NCBI RefSeq assembly: GCF_034424155.1
Contig: NZ_CP139992.1
Location: 4,542,012 to 4,606,011 of the forward strand
Reading direction: 5' to 3'
DNA length: 64,000 bases
DNA from: Hafnia alvei
Lineage (GTDB): Bacteria; Pseudomonadota; Gammaproteobacteria; Enterobacterales; Enterobacteriaceae
Shown: piece after piece, positions 8,619 to 18,034 of the stretch
Position numbering within the stretch: the stretch's first letter is position 1
Layout: each line of letters opens with the position of its first letter
Notes under the pieces: model-generated
Told to the model about the DNA's origin: nothing
Databases searched by the model: none
Seen by the model: only the letters and a program-made list of their open reading frames with translations
Made by a program: the position numbers and the translations under genes

Positions 8619-9380
8619 CTAGAATAAATCTTGAAACGATCCCAACCTGAATCCCCGCTCCGCAATCGCTTTTTTTAGCGAATCGGATGTCAACACATCC
8701 AGTTCGGCCAGGCGCGGGTAGCAATATTTGCTGGTCAGCAGTGTGTTATCAATAAACGCCGGATGGCACATAATCTCCAAAGAGCTATCACCACGTTCTA
8801 TGGCACTATCTAGCGTGCTCAGAAACAGCGCTTCAGTAATTGACTCACCATAAAAACCGCTGTCGAACCCATGAGTGCTTTGCGCGCCGTGCAATTCCAA
8901 CTGGGCTTTGCGAACGTCATCACGGTCGATGCGCAAACCCACGCCCTTTTCTTTCGCAAAAGCCGCCACTATAGGGAAAATCTGCGGGAACATATGCACG
9001 TGGTGATGGCTATCGATATGAGTCGGCAGCCTACCAAAAACGTCAACAAAGCGTTCGAATTGGCACTTTAGCTCTTGTTCAATTTCATCTAACGGCAGAG
9101 TTCCCTGTTCTGCCATTTCCCAGATCCATTTGCCCAATTCTCCATTGCGCGCCAAATTTGGCATCGGCGACAGCGGGCGTCCTAGCGTCAACGCAAAGTG
9201 CATTCCAACCGATAGCCCAGGGTTTTCAGCGCTCAGAGCAGCTGCATGCTCGACGCTTGCTGAGTTAACCAGTGCCGTGGTAGACGTCACTACGCCGTTT
9301 TTGAACGCCTCGATAATGCCGTAGTTTTGGGCTTTACAAAGCCCAAAATCATCAGCGTTCACTATCAATAATTTTTCCAT
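8619..9380 (-). CDS. chbG: Chitooligosaccharide monodeacetylase ChbG (YdjC family)
   Basis: 253 residues. Removes one acetyl group from chitobiose-6-phosphate or chitotriose-6-phosphate, which creates the inducer for ChbR and the substrate for ChbF. YdjC-family metal ligands are visible: Asp-Asp in VNADDFG near the N terminus and [12 protein letters not shown] near 125-136. Last gene of the chbBCARFG operon, 45 bases after chbF, with a GAGGGG ribosome site. Confidence 0.95.
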   Translation of the reverse strand: MEKLLIVNADDFGLCKAQNYGIIEAFKNGVVTSTTALVNSASVEHAAALSAENPGLSVGMHFALTLGRPLSPMPNLARNGELGKWIWEMAEQGTLPLDEIEQELKCQFERFVDVFGRLPTHIDSHHHVHMFPQIFPIVAAFAKEKGVGLRIDRDDVRKAQLELHGAQSTHGFDSGFYGESITEALFLSTLDSAIERGDSSLEIMCHPAFIDNTLLTSKYCYPRLAELDVLTSDSLKKAIAERGFRLGSFQDLF

Positions 9381-9394
9381 AATCCCCTCAGCGA

Positions 9395-9422
9395 AACGCC
9401 TTCCCTTTACAGGGAAGGCGTT
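9395..9422 (-). other. Intercistronic hairpin chbF-chbG
   Basis: A perfect 12-bp inverted repeat (AACGCCTTCCCT, loop TTAC, AGGGAAGGCGTT) fills most of the gap between chbF and chbG. There is no U tract, so it more likely stabilises the upstream mRNA or tunes chbG expression than terminates. Confidence 0.65.
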
Positions 9423-9425
9423 GGG

Positions 9426-10769
9426 TTATTTTAGTGCCGCGATAGTTTTGGCAAAGTTAGGCAGTAACGCTTCATGTGCCAACAACATTTCACGTGCTAG
9501 AACCTCTGCATCTTTATCAGAATGAATCAGCGGGCTCAGGTTCATCGCCAGCAGCACATCATTCAGCTCACCGCTTATTGCGGCAGCACTAGCGGCAATT
9601 TCAAAGCCTTTGATGGTGTGAATCAACCCTAACACTTTGTCATCAAAGTGCGTCAAACGTGGATGCGGCGTGGCGCCATCACGTCCAATAGTACAGGTCA
9701 TTTCAACGGTCCAATCTGCCGGAATGTTATCAATATGACCATTGTGCGGGAAGTTAACGTATTGCTCAGTCTGCTTGTCGTTATAAATCGCGCTGATCAC
9801 TTCGCAGGCCGCATCGGAATAATAAGCCCCACCGCGCAGCTCCAGCTCTTTTGGTTTTACGTTCAATTCAGGATTTTTATACAGATCAAAAAGCTGCTTC
9901 TCGACTTTTTGCACCACGCTTGCACGCGCGCCGCCTTTGTAGAATTCGCCCATTTCGATCGCCAGCATTTCTTTCTGCTTGAAGTAGTACAGCAGATAAG
10001 AACACGGCAGCAGCTTAAGAGAACGGATAAGGCCTTCGCTAAACGGCAAATCGAAGATATTTTTTACCGAACCGGCGGTTAACGTGCCGGAGGCTACGCC
10101 ATCAAGCAGCTCTGCAAAGCGAGATTCTCCGTTAACGATGACGTCTTTAATAAAGACCATATGGTTCAGGCCAAAGAGGTCGATCGACAAATCATCCTGT
10201 GGTGTCAGTTTCAGCACATCCTGAATAAACATTTTCATGCCAACGGGGATGTTACAGACACCAATGAATTTCTTGAATTTGGTATGGCGGAATACGGCTT
10301 CTGTGACCATACCCGCTGGGTTAGTAAAGTTAATTACCCACGCGTTCGGGCAGATTTCTTCCACATCTTTAATGATGTCAAAAATAACCGGGATCGTGCG
10401 CAACCCTTTGAATAGACCGCCTGCACCGTTAGTTTCTTGGCCAAGATAGCCGTGGCTCAGTGGAATTCGCTCATCCAACTCACGCGCTTTAAGCTGGCCA
10501 ACACGCAATTGTGTGGTAACAAAATCGGCATCTACAAATGCTTCACGGCGATCCAGCGTTTTATGCATAACAATCGGCACGCCTGCGCGCTCGACCATAC
10601 GCTGGCAGAGGTCAAAAATAATATCCTGTTTCTCTTTACCGGCCTCAACATCAACCAGCCATAATTCGGTAATCGGCAATTCATTGTAACGTTTAATAAA
10701 ACCTTCAAGTAATTCTGGGGTATAACTACTTCCGCCACCGATAGTAACGACTTTCAGCTTTTTACTCAT
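9426..10769 (-). CDS. chbF: 6-phospho-beta-glucosidase / monoacetylchitobiose-6-phosphate hydrolase ChbF (GH4)
   Basis: 447-residue cytoplasmic NAD+ and Mn2+-dependent glycosidase of family GH4 that splits the deacetylated chitobiose-6-phosphate. The N-terminal Rossmann motif VTIGGGSSYTPEL, the NPAG segment (INFTNPAGMVTEA) and GVCNIPVGM with the metal-binding Cys are all present. A GGGAG ribosome site precedes the ATG. It is separated from chbR by an unusually long 182-base gap containing a stem-loop. Confidence 0.96.
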   Translation of the reverse strand: MSKKLKVVTIGGGSSYTPELLEGFIKRYNELPITELWLVDVEAGKEKQDIIFDLCQRMVERAGVPIVMHKTLDRREAFVDADFVTTQLRVGQLKARELDERIPLSHGYLGQETNGAGGLFKGLRTIPVIFDIIKDVEEICPNAWVINFTNPAGMVTEAVFRHTKFKKFIGVCNIPVGMKMFIQDVLKLTPQDDLSIDLFGLNHMVFIKDVIVNGESRFAELLDGVASGTLTAGSVKNIFDLPFSEGLIRSLKLLPCSYLLYYFKQKEMLAIEMGEFYKGGARASVVQKVEKQLFDLYKNPELNVKPKELELRGGAYYSDAACEVISAIYNDKQTEQYVNFPHNGHIDNIPADWTVEMTCTIGRDGATPHPRLTHFDDKVLGLIHTIKGFEIAASAAAISGELNDVLLAMNLSPLIHSDKDAEVLAREMLLAHEALLPNFAKTIAALK

Positions 10770-10897
10770 AGGAACTCCCGTACAATATCATTGCACTTCA
10801 TATTAAATTAAGTGAGATATACCCATCACACATCAAATCACAGGCGCGCGTTTAAAAAACAAAAGTTTTTCTGTCATTATCGTTATTAGGGTATATG

Positions 10898-10943
10898 TGA
10901 ATGATTGAAGACTGTCTTATAAACAACAGTCCACATTCATTCA
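10898..10943 (-). other. Large interrupted stem-loop in the chbR-chbF gap
   Basis: Two nested stems, TGAATGA/TCATTCA and GACTGT/ACAGTC, separated by a 5-by-5 internal loop, lie just after the chbR stop codon. A second small hairpin (AAAAAC AAAA GTTTTT, 10855-10870) follows towards chbF. They may cap the upstream mRNA or lower read-through into chbF. Confidence 0.55.
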
Positions 10944-10951
10944 TACATAGG

Positions 10952-11788
10952 TTAGTTAATACTGCACAACTTCTTTCTATAATTCTTCGGTGTAAACGAT
11001 GTCAGTTTTTTAAAGTTTTTAATAAACATGCTCGGGCTGCTGTAGCCGGAATCAAATGCAATATCCGCAACCGAGTAATTGGTTATTTCCAGCTGTTTTT
11101 TAGCAAAATCAATGCGTATCTCATTAATGATCTGCATTGGCGTTTTTCCGTAGTGGCGCTGAGTGGCTCGAGTCAGATACTCTTGCGATTTTCCAGATAG
11201 CTCCACCATATTTGCCAAGGCCTTATCGCCAAACATCACCTTGTCATGCATTTTTTCTACCGCGTTCTTAAGCCAATCCGGCACATCAGCGATAACTTCG
11301 GTTTCTCTGTGATGACGTAAACGATTTACGATATAAAACGTCACCACTTCAAGAAACTCATTAAATTCGCCGTTCCTAAAATTAAGAGAAGAAATAACGG
11401 ACTCTATATACGTTAGGAACTCAGTTTTTATCTGATAAACCTGTGATGCTACAAATCGATTAGGCAACAAAAATAAATAATGCTGCTCGAAAAACGCTTT
11501 GCTAATTCCGACGTTTAATATTCTCGTCGCACCGAACTCATAAAAACTTTGGTGGTTCGACCCTAATGGGATAAAGACAAAGTCACCACGTTCTAACAAT
11601 ACCTTTTTCCCATTGATATTTTGGTAATATCGTCCGGTCAGCACCACCGTAAACTCGTAGTAATCGTGCTCATGCAGCCCTGAAATGCTTTCTACTTTGT
11701 TGTAGATAAACATGTGAAAATTCTGACCATCGAAGAGCTGATTTTCACGTGCAGTCTTAATTTCCATGCTCAGTACCGATGGCTGCAT
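10952..11788 (-). CDS. chbR: Chitobiose operon regulator ChbR (AraC family)
   Basis: 278 residues. Dual regulator of chb: it represses without inducer and activates with monoacetylated chitobiose-6-phosphate together with CRP. A cupin-like N-terminal sensor ([39 protein letters not shown]) precedes a C-terminal AraC DNA-binding domain ([30 protein letters not shown]). It agrees closely with E. coli ChbR along its length. It sits in the operon it controls, 14 bases after chbA. Confidence 0.96.
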   Translation of the reverse strand: MQPSVLSMEIKTARENQLFDGQNFHMFIYNKVESISGLHEHDYYEFTVVLTGRYYQNINGKKVLLERGDFVFIPLGSNHQSFYEFGATRILNVGISKAFFEQHYLFLLPNRFVASQVYQIKTEFLTYIESVISSLNFRNGEFNEFLEVVTFYIVNRLRHHRETEVIADVPDWLKNAVEKMHDKVMFGDKALANMVELSGKSQEYLTRATQRHYGKTPMQIINEIRIDFAKKQLEITNYSVADIAFDSGYSSPSMFIKNFKKLTSFTPKNYRKKLCSIN

Positions 11789-11802
11789 AATAATTCTCTA
11801 CG

Positions 11803-12150
11803 TTATTTTATTTTCTCATGAACCTCAATCAGTTCTGCAATCAGTTCACGAGCCAGCATTGATGTCATCAGGTGATCTTGCGCATGAACCAGAATCAAAC
11901 TGACTTTGGTTTTCCCTTCGCCCTGATCGCCTTCAATCAGCTTGGTTTGCACCAGATGCGCTTCATTCAGCGATAAGCGAGACTGACTCATCAACGCTTT
12001 GGCCTGTTCGAAGTCACCTTCTTTGGCCTTTTTCAGTGCGCCATAGGCCAAGCTGCGAGCCTGTCCAGAATTGATAATGAGCCCCATCACCACTTCTTCC
12101 AGATCCTGCAATTCCTCTTCGGTATCAACAATGTTTTCTAAATCAAACAT
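11803..12150 (-). CDS. chbA: PTS chitobiose-specific EIIA (ChbA)
   Basis: 115-residue cytoplasmic phosphocarrier of the lactose/cellobiose EIIA type. It takes phosphate from HPr and hands it to ChbB. The active His89 lies in LVHAQDHLM. The N-terminal acidic helix and overall length match E. coli ChbA. It lies between chbC and chbR as in E. coli. Confidence 0.96.
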   Translation of the reverse strand: MFDLENIVDTEEELQDLEEVVMGLIINSGQARSLAYGALKKAKEGDFEQAKALMSQSRLSLNEAHLVQTKLIEGDQGEGKTKVSLILVHAQDHLMTSMLARELIAELIEVHEKIK

Positions 12151-12213
12151 TTTAACTCTCCATAACGGGGCCGTTAGCGGCGGGGGAAAATGTTCTCCCC
12201 ACCAACGGTAAGA

Positions 12214-13572
12214 TTAGAATTTCAATGCGTTCGCAATATCTTCTTCGCTTTCTTCTTCTTCAATTATCGCCTGAGCCTTGTTAGACAGGATAACGAAAGG
12301 CATATAGACCAGCGTTGATACACCCAAGTTGAACAATGCGACTAACAGCGCAGCGATGCTGCCGTTACTGTTAAAGAATGCGCCCAGTCCGGTAGGCATG
12401 GTCCACGGTGCAAGGTTCGTCACCGGAGGAATGATGCCCATGCTGTACGCCGCCAGCGTGATGGCTGCCAGAATCGGCTGAATCAGTACGAACGGGATAA
12501 ACATCACTGGGTTCATGATAATTGGCAAACCAAACAAGATCGGTTCGTTAATCTGGAAGATGCCTGACGGCAGCGCCAGCTTAGCCACTTGACGGTGATC
12601 TGCACGGCGTGAACCGATGAAGATAGCAATAATCAGACCCAACGTGGCCCCAGACCCCCCTAACAGAATGTAGGAGTCGAGCATAGGTTTAGCCCAGAAG
12701 TGGAAGGTTTTACCCGCTGCAATCGCCGCTTCAACAGAACCGTATTGTTTGTACAGGTCGATGTTTTCCAGTGCCCAAGGCGTCATGATGCCGTTGTCTA
12801 ACGCCGTCAGAGCCAAAGAACCGTGCACACCAAAGAACCACAACAGGGAGTTGAAAATAACGTAAGCCCAGCCCACTACGCTGCCCATCGACGCCAGCGG
12901 CTTGGAGATGGAATCCATAATAATCTGGTGGAAGTTGTTGCCATATAATCCCAGCAGCCAAGAAATAATCCCGAAGATAGACAGGATAATAAAGCCTGGA
13001 ATTAATGCAGAGAATGAGCGAGAAACAGAAGAAGGCACGCTATCTGGCAATGTGATAACCCAATTTCTGCGAATAATAAACGCAAACATTTCGGCAACCA
13101 CCAACCCGATAATCATACCGGAAATAATATTCGAGCCACCCAGCCAGTTCGCACCTACCGCATAGGCTTCACCCACGCTGTAAGGTGTTACGGTCATAAA
13201 CGCCGCAACGGATAATAAACCGGCTGAAAGCGAATCAACTTTACGCTCTTCGGCTAATGCCATCCCAATAAAGAAGGGCGCCATCAGCGACATAATCCCC
13301 AGCGTACCGTTATAAACGTTACCGCCAATAACTTTTAATCCGTTGAGTGTTTCAATGGTTGAAGCATCTAAACGAATACCGAGGGAATAAAAAAATGAGC
13401 CGTCGCCAAAGCTTAGAAATACGTTATTAATTAAAACAAACATGGCCCCCGCAAGGGTCAGCGGCATTAACTTAATAAAGCCATTTTTAATAGCGTTAAT
13501 GTGAGGCTGTTTACCAATTTTGACGGCAAAAGGAAGAAGTATCTTTTCAAGTGAATCAATGGTTTTACTCAT
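12214..13572 (-). CDS. chbC: PTS chitobiose/cellobiose permease EIIC (ChbC)
   Basis: 452-residue membrane component that moves N,N'-diacetylchitobiose into the cell during phosphorylation. About ten hydrophobic segments are visible. The conserved family region [19 protein letters not shown] lies near residues 340-360. A long leader (122 bases) separates it from chbB and contains the predicted ChiX target sites. A GGAAAA ribosome site precedes the ATG. Confidence 0.96.
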   Translation of the reverse strand: MSKTIDSLEKILLPFAVKIGKQPHINAIKNGFIKLMPLTLAGAMFVLINNVFLSFGDGSFFYSLGIRLDASTIETLNGLKVIGGNVYNGTLGIMSLMAPFFIGMALAEERKVDSLSAGLLSVAAFMTVTPYSVGEAYAVGANWLGGSNIISGMIIGLVVAEMFAFIIRRNWVITLPDSVPSSVSRSFSALIPGFIILSIFGIISWLLGLYGNNFHQIIMDSISKPLASMGSVVGWAYVIFNSLLWFFGVHGSLALTALDNGIMTPWALENIDLYKQYGSVEAAIAAGKTFHFWAKPMLDSYILLGGSGATLGLIIAIFIGSRRADHRQVAKLALPSGIFQINEPILFGLPIIMNPVMFIPFVLIQPILAAITLAAYSMGIIPPVTNLAPWTMPTGLGAFFNSNGSIAALLVALFNLGVSTLVYMPFVILSNKAQAIIEEEESEEDIANALKF

Positions 13573-13621
13573 TGGTATTTTCCTTTAATGCCGCCATTCG
13601 GCGGCCAGAATATGAAATTCG

Positions 13622-13646
13622 CTCTTTGACTGGATTTCTCTTTGAC
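13622..13646 (-). promoter_or_regulatory. Two tandem ChiX small-RNA pairing sites between chbB and chbC
   Basis: On the transcript strand the motif AGTCAAAGAG occurs twice, 16 bases apart (cores at 13622-13630 and 13638-13646). It is complementary to the CUCUUUGAC seed of ChiX, the small RNA that silences chitoporin and is trapped by the chbBC spacer in E. coli and Salmonella. The match is from memory of ChiX, which is not in this window. Confidence 0.7.
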
Positions 13647-13694
13647 TTAAAAATTCTTAATAAGAATTAAAATAAAAAATGACAAAAATAAAAA

Positions 13695-14018
13695 TTACTG
13701 ACTTGCTGCTGCTTTCTTGATCGCTGCAACCGCAGCTTTCAATACACCTAACCCATCAATTTTGCCGTACATAACAGAATCAATCACTTCAACGGGCTTT
13801 CCTGGTAATAACTTTTGGATCTCTGGCTGCATGTACGCAATTTGTGGACCAAGCAGAACCAGATCCGCCACGCCGCCCTTCTCGCCAGCCAGTGTTTCAG
13901 GGAATGCTTCGATAATGACCGGTACTTCATATTTCTCTGCTTGAACCTTCATTTTAGAAACCAGCAGAGAGGTGGACATTCCGGCGGAACAAAATAAATA
14001 GATGACTTTCTTTTCCAT
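13695..14018 (-). CDS. chbB: PTS chitobiose-specific EIIB (ChbB)
   Basis: 107-residue cytoplasmic phosphocarrier. The active Cys10 is in [10 protein letters not shown], the loop typical of the lactose/cellobiose EIIB family. It receives phosphate from ChbA His89 and phosphorylates the incoming sugar through ChbC. First gene of the operon. The 234 bases between it and the neighbouring gene's terminator should hold the operon promoter with CRP, NagC and ChbR sites, but I could not place them with confidence. Confidence 0.96.
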   Translation of the reverse strand: MEKKVIYLFCSAGMSTSLLVSKMKVQAEKYEVPVIIEAFPETLAGEKGGVADLVLLGPQIAYMQPEIQKLLPGKPVEVIDSVMYGKIDGLGVLKAAVAAIKKAAASQ

Positions 14019-14252
14019 TATGAAACCCTCATATCCTCTATAGATTGCAGACCTGACACCATCTGCGTTCTAACCGGTGAGAACTCATCTACTGCCAATC
14101 AACAAAAATGACGAGTTGTCCCTGTTTGAATCGAGTATACGACATCGCTTTAGAGTGGGGTAATTCAGAACTAACAAAAATTGTCTCTCCTTGACCACTT
14201 GCTATGACCCTTTTCACATTCTGGGTAAATAATTCGCGGAAATAAATAAGAT

Positions 14253-14281
14253 TAGGGTTATGCGCTGTAGGCATAACCCTA
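14253..14281 (-). terminator. Terminator of the SMP-30 family gene
   Basis: A perfect 11-bp stem (TAGGGTTATGC / GCATAACCCTA) with a 7-base loop, followed on the minus strand by ATCTTATTTATTT. It insulates the chb promoter region. Confidence 0.75.
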
Positions 14282-14311
14282 CGAAAGAAAGTGCTTGGAG
14301 CCCGTGTCGGC

Positions 14312-15202
14312 TCAAAGCGAAGAGGGGGAATTCTGTTTAAATCTGGGCTTAATGAGACCTGCAACCTCGGTTTTTAAAGTAAAAAGCGCACCGGAAAGCG
14401 GACGTTCGCGAATCTCTTCATCAGCCATATTTTCACGCGTCGTGGTCACAAACAACGTCTTCATATCAGAACCACCGAAGCAGACCATTGTCGGACAGCG
14501 AACCGGCAGCCTATGCTCTTCAAGCAGCTCGCCGTTACGAGAAAAACGGGCGATGCGATAGCCATCAAACAGCGCACTCCAGTAGCAGCCTTCGCTATCC
14601 ATCGCTGCTCCGTCTGGTCGCCCATTGCCGCGAGGAAAAGTTTTCCACACCTCACGCAGCCCCGGATTGCCCAGCTCATCCAATGGAGTACGGTAAATAA
14701 CGTGGTTAGGCGTGTCGCTGGTATACATCCAACGGTTATCAGCGGAAAACGCCAAGCCGTTGGCGCCAAGAATGTCACATTGCAGAACCGTTGCTTTCAG
14801 CTCGGCATCAACACGACAGAGCAAAGCACCGTTGTAATCACGCGGAGCCCAATAGGTTCCGGCGTAAAAACGGCCTTGCTGATCGGTGCCGCCATCGTTA
14901 AAGCGCGCCAAGGCTGGGTTATTCGGGTTATCACATACCTTGTGCATCACTGCGCCGTGGCTATCGGTAAGGTAAATTCCCGAACGCATCGCAACAATAA
15001 ACCCGCCTTGCTCACGCAGCGCAAAACAACCTACTTCCTCAGGAAAATTAAGTTTCTGATGCTGACCTGTCGTTGGCTGATAGCTATGGATCTCTTTCTG
15101 CAGAATATCAGTCCAATAAAGCGTTTGGGTTTGCGCGTCCCACGTCGGGCATTCGGGTAAAACACCCTGATAATCAAATAACGGTTCCAGCTTGTGCATC
15201 AT
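14312..15202 (-). CDS. SMP-30/gluconolactonase family protein
   Basis: 296-residue predicted six-bladed beta-propeller hydrolase acting on sugar lactones. The metal-binding residues of the family are in place: Glu in LPECPTWD, Asn in ARFNDGGTD, Asn in GANGLAFS and Asp in GRPDGAAMD. The exact lactone is unknown. A second ATG directly follows the first (MMHK). Monocistronic, ending in a strong terminator. It is the last chromosomal gene before the selC island. Confidence 0.9.
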   Translation of the reverse strand: MMHKLEPLFDYQGVLPECPTWDAQTQTLYWTDILQKEIHSYQPTTGQHQKLNFPEEVGCFALREQGGFIVAMRSGIYLTDSHGAVMHKVCDNPNNPALARFNDGGTDQQGRFYAGTYWAPRDYNGALLCRVDAELKATVLQCDILGANGLAFSADNRWMYTSDTPNHVIYRTPLDELGNPGLREVWKTFPRGNGRPDGAAMDSEGCYWSALFDGYRIARFSRNGELLEEHRLPVRCPTMVCFGGSDMKTLFVTTTRENMADEEIRERPLSGALFTLKTEVAGLIKPRFKQNSPSSL

Positions 15203-15305
15203 CAGCGATCCTTATTGGGGGATTATCAACGCTGAGAGTATGCCGCATAGCAGTACAAATTGCCGTTATATACTGAGGGACTATTAATGCTATTTTTGAC
15301 GAGGA

Positions 15306-15347
15306 TGGAGTTCAGGGGAGGCAAATTGGCGGAGATCACAGGAGTCG
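15306..15347 (+). repeat. Island left attachment core
   Basis: Copy of 30916-30958 with one substitution and one missing A inside the tRNA part (GGAGATC instead of GGAAGATC). It reproduces the last bases of selC and the adjacent sequence, as expected for the distal attachment site. Confidence 0.88.
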
Positions 15348-15402
15348 CATTTGATAGATAATCATATTGAATCTATTGATTATTTTCTTATTCTCTTTTG
15401 AT

Positions 15403-15425
15403 TCATGCCCCCAATTGTGCCCCCA
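15403..15425 (+). repeat. Left arm-type repeat (GCCCCC pair)
   Basis: TCATGCCCCC followed by a second GCCCCC block. 21 of 23 bases match 30803-30825 in the same orientation near the integrase start, suggesting arm-type integrase or excisionase sites at both ends. Confidence 0.6.
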
Positions 15426-15443
15426 CATAGTTTTCCTTGTTAG

Positions 15444-15764
15444 TTAAGTGGCTAGACTTCCAAGGTTAAACTGCGCTCGATGAACATCCAATGGCGTTAA
15501 CCAAGGTTCTTGATGTTGCCTTGAGAAATCTTTTCGGTCAACACGAACCAGTTCATAACGTTCTACCAGAAAATTAACTGCATCAGTGAGTGTTACGCCC
15601 GCTTCAATGTGATCACCTATAACAGTGTCATCATGGAACGGGGTGTCATTAATCGTGAGGCCGTAATGGTGTTCCAGCAGATACGTTAACAGTTGCTGCC
15701 ATAACTGGACGGGCGACAGGCGTGGCGAAACCGGTACCGTAGCCGGTACAGTTGAAATTTGCAT
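15444..15764 (-). CDS. Type IV toxin of the CbtA/YeeV/YkfI family
   Basis: 106 residues. In E. coli this family inhibits the cytoskeletal proteins FtsZ and MreB. The conserved core is clear: [23 protein letters not shown], with [21 protein letters not shown] following, from about 22 to 75. The C terminus is shorter and different from the 124-residue CbtA. It lies 36 bases after the matching antitoxin gene, as in CP4-44 and CP4-57. Confidence 0.9.
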   Translation of the reverse strand: MQISTVPATVPVSPRLSPVQLWQQLLTYLLEHHYGLTINDTPFHDDTVIGDHIEAGVTLTDAVNFLVERYELVRVDRKDFSRQHQEPWLTPLDVHRAQFNLGSLAT

Positions 15765-15800
15765 GAGTGAAGTCCTGGTAAAAGAAGAAGATAGAAGGTG

Positions 15801-16124
15801 TTACTGGGCTGGATAAATTGAAATGTAAACGTAGCCGCAACTGGCACGGGTATCAGCTACACAGGTTAATCCGGCAAGGTGAACCTTCACCTGATGTTGC
15901 CAACCAGGATTTAGCTCGCCGGAACGCAGCATATTTTCCAGTTGTGCGATAAACAGAGGGAAAGTTAGTTCCAGTTTCTGTAATTGCTCTGAACTAAAGC
16001 TCCCCGTCAAACCGGCTCTGTCAGCGAGGTAATGTAGGCTATTGCCTTCCTGAACTAATCTGGCTCCAAATCTTGGGGTGATATCGCTTTGTAACCCCCA
16101 TTCATGGGATGGTGTAAATGGCAT
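15801..16124 (-). CDS. Type IV antitoxin of the CbeA/YeeU family
   Basis: 107 residues. Family features are WGLQSDITPRFGARLVQEGN and LHYLADRAGL in the N-terminal half, and GLTCVADTRASCGYVYI at the end. CbeA antagonises CbtA by stabilising MreB and FtsZ polymers rather than by binding the toxin. It precedes the toxin gene and follows the YeeS-like gene by 12 bases. Confidence 0.9.
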   Translation of the reverse strand: MPFTPSHEWGLQSDITPRFGARLVQEGNSLHYLADRAGLTGSFSSEQLQKLELTFPLFIAQLENMLRSGELNPGWQHQVKVHLAGLTCVADTRASCGYVYISIYPAQ

Positions 16125-16136
16125 GAAAATCTCCGT

Positions 16137-16607
16137 TCAAAGCAAACCACGCTCGGCAAAAGAAACCACTTCGTTCCCGACAACGAGATGATCCAGCACT
16201 CGCACTTCCACCAGTGCCAACGCTTTTACGATCCGCTGGGTGATATGTTTATCCTGCTGGCTGATTTCTGTCGTACCCGATGGATGGTTGTGGGCCAGAA
16301 TGACCGCAGCTGCATTGTGCTTCAGGGCCGATTTAACCACTTCACGTGGATGCACTTCGGTATGGCTGAGCGTGCCGGTAAACAATGTTTCTCGCTCCAG
16401 CAGACAATGCTGATTGTCGAGATATATCACGATGAAAGCCTCACGCTCCTGATGAGCCATTTGTAATTGCACCCAGTTTTTAGCAAAGCTGGTGGCGGTA
16501 AATGTCTCACTGGGTTGACGCTGGTACTTCTCCAGTAGGCGCAATGCACGGCGAATGACTCGCTGCTCATTTGAAGGAAATACAGGAGATAAATTGAATA
16601 CAGACAT
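16137..16607 (-). CDS. RadC/YeeS-like JAB-domain protein
   Basis: 156 residues with a JAB/MPN metalloprotease-like fold. The JAMM signature is visible as HNHPSG with a downstream Asp in [10 protein letters not shown], and [16 protein letters not shown] is the typical C terminus. Its role in islands is unknown; despite the RadC name no DNA repair activity is established. It is usually found just upstream of yeeU-yeeV as here. The leader carries a terminator-like hairpin before the AAGGA ribosome site. Confidence 0.88.
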   Translation of the reverse strand: MSVFNLSPVFPSNEQRVIRRALRLLEKYQRQPSETFTATSFAKNWVQLQMAHQEREAFIVIYLDNQHCLLERETLFTGTLSHTEVHPREVVKSALKHNAAAVILAHNHPSGTTEISQQDKHITQRIVKALALVEVRVLDHLVVGNEVVSFAERGLL

Positions 16608-16623
16608 AATCGTTCCTTAAAAC

Positions 16624-16654
16624 AAAAAGCCCCACCGGCTTATTGGCAGGGCCT
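16624..16654 (-). terminator. Terminator-like hairpin in the leader of the YeeS-like gene
   Basis: A 10-bp stem (AGGCCCTGCC / GGTGGGGCTT, with G-U pairs) is followed by TTTTTGTTTT, then directly by the AAGGA ribosome site and start of the next gene. Confidence 0.7.
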
Positions 16655-16673
16655 GAATAATGGAAATAAAGAT

Positions 16674-17495
16674 TCATGAAGCAAGCTGCAGCATACTCTC
16701 GGCCATAACCCAGAGGGCACGATTGAGCTTCACATCACCGTCGATACCTTTAACAGCGCGAGTATGGGCACGCTTCCCTTTGGTTGTTCGTCCCAACAGA
16801 CCGCCTTTAATCAGGTTTTCCTGAATACGCTGGTAAGTGGTCCAGAGATCGTTACTCTCGTCCTCCCATCTGCGCGGGGAAAGGATTTGCGATTCCGTCA
16901 CCGGTTGATGCTCTTCACCAAAGCGATAGGTTAATGCTGCTTTCGCCATCGCCTGCTGCGCGGGTGGTGGTAATATCAGCGACTGCATGGCATCACGCTT
17001 CTCCTCTACCCGGTCAAATATCCCCAGTACTTCGTAAGCCCCTTCAATGACTTTCTCCACCACGTTACCCAGGTGCGGCACGCGTACTTCCCCAAACGAC
17101 TGGCCGCAAATCAAACCATTCTGGCAAACCGATCTAAATAATCCCGGCAACATCTGGTATGAACTGGAGCCGTCATGGCTGTTAAGGAGGATGATTTCAG
17201 ACACCTGTTTGCCGGTAATCTGGCCTTCGCGACGCAGGCGCAGCATGTGTTTGGTGTGCTCTCGCTTGCTCGGGTCACGCACGCGAGTCTGGCAGGCAAA
17301 GAATGGCTGGAAGCCTTCGCGTTGTAGATTATCGAGCAGGGAAATAGTCGGGATGTAGGTGTACCTGTCACTGCGGGATTCATGTTTTGCTTCGCTAAAC
17401 ACGCTCGGCACGTAATGGGCCAGTTCATCGCGGGTTAACGGGCGGTCGCGACGTACAAGATTGACTGCACCAAAGCGGCTGGCTAAACGGGTCAT
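16674..17495 (-). CDS. DUF932 protein (YfjQ/YafZ family)
   Basis: 273 residues, a phage/plasmid-related family (DUF932) present in nearly all CP4-type islands, of unknown function. Typical segments are RYTYIPTISLLDNLQREGFQ and CQTRVRDPSKREHTKHMLRL, with NGLICGQSFGEVRVPH in the centre. Length matches YfjQ. The ribosome site AAAGGA lies directly after a terminator-like hairpin. Confidence 0.9.
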   Translation of the reverse strand: MTRLASRFGAVNLVRRDRPLTRDELAHYVPSVFSEAKHESRSDRYTYIPTISLLDNLQREGFQPFFACQTRVRDPSKREHTKHMLRLRREGQITGKQVSEIILLNSHDGSSSYQMLPGLFRSVCQNGLICGQSFGEVRVPHLGNVVEKVIEGAYEVLGIFDRVEEKRDAMQSLILPPPAQQAMAKAALTYRFGEEHQPVTESQILSPRRWEDESNDLWTTYQRIQENLIKGGLLGRTTKGKRAHTRAVKGIDGDVKLNRALWVMAESMLQLAS

Positions 17496-17521
17496 GTGTC
17501 ATTCCTTTAAAAAATGGGCAT

Positions 17522-17549
17522 AAAAAAGGCCACCCCGAAGGATGGCCCT
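17522..17549 (-). terminator. Terminator-like hairpin in the leader of the DUF932 gene
   Basis: An 8-bp stem GGCCATCC/GGGTGGCC closed by a TTCG tetraloop is followed by TTTTTTA, then the ribosome site of the DUF932 gene. Confidence 0.8.
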
Positions 17550-17570
17550 GTCTGTTATTAATGAGTCTGA

Positions 17571-17999
17571 TTAGGTCGCTGGTGGTAACGTTGGTTGCAG
17601 CGCAGGTGACACCAGTTCTGCAGAGCCGTGTCTTTCGGCCCGGTAGAGCTGGAGTTGCGCCAGTAACGGGGCTTTCCGTGACTGGAGATAAGCCAGGCAC
17701 CATTCCCTTCTGACAACCAGTCTGACCGGTACGGGCAGAAGCTCATAAGCCTTACTGAACACCGACTCGATAAACACATCGTCACTGAGTTTATCTTCAG
17801 CAATGTTCAGCAAGCCGTTGATAACGATAATATCGAGCAATCGCTTATATCGTGTAGTACGGGATTCTGGCCCTTCTGTCGTTTGCTCACTGACATTTTC
17901 TTCAACCCGCTCAACCGGATTATCAGTGGAGGAGACATTTCGCCGCATACTGAATTTCTCTTTCAGTCCTTTGAGTTTCCCCTGGGTATTTTCAGACAT
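17571..17999 (-). CDS. Hypothetical island protein (142 aa)
   Basis: Not recognised. The N-terminal 45 residues are charged and probably disordered (KGLKEKFSMRRN). The middle looks helical (YKRLLDIIVINGLLNIAEDKL), and the C terminus is hydrophobic without a membrane segment. It follows a 59-residue gene by 35 bases and probably belongs to the same transcript. Confidence 0.65.
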   Translation of the reverse strand: MSENTQGKLKGLKEKFSMRRNVSSTDNPVERVEENVSEQTTEGPESRTTRYKRLLDIIVINGLLNIAEDKLSDDVFIESVFSKAYELLPVPVRLVVRREWCLAYLQSRKAPLLAQLQLYRAERHGSAELVSPALQPTLPPAT

Positions 18000-18034
18000 A
18001 TTACTTTGATCCTCTGAGCGCTCAGAAAGGGTGA

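Noticed and set aside
8474..8665. 63-codon minus-strand frame at the end of chbG
   Set aside because: It overlaps the chbG 3' end in another frame and lacks a ribosome site.
14226..14250. NagC operator in the chb control region
   Set aside because: An imperfect palindrome around AATTCGCGGAAAT is present, but I could not match it to the NagC consensus well enough to claim it.
15306..15347. A second, partial selC gene
   Set aside because: Only the 3' tRNA end is present, with a deletion; it is the island's distal attachment site.
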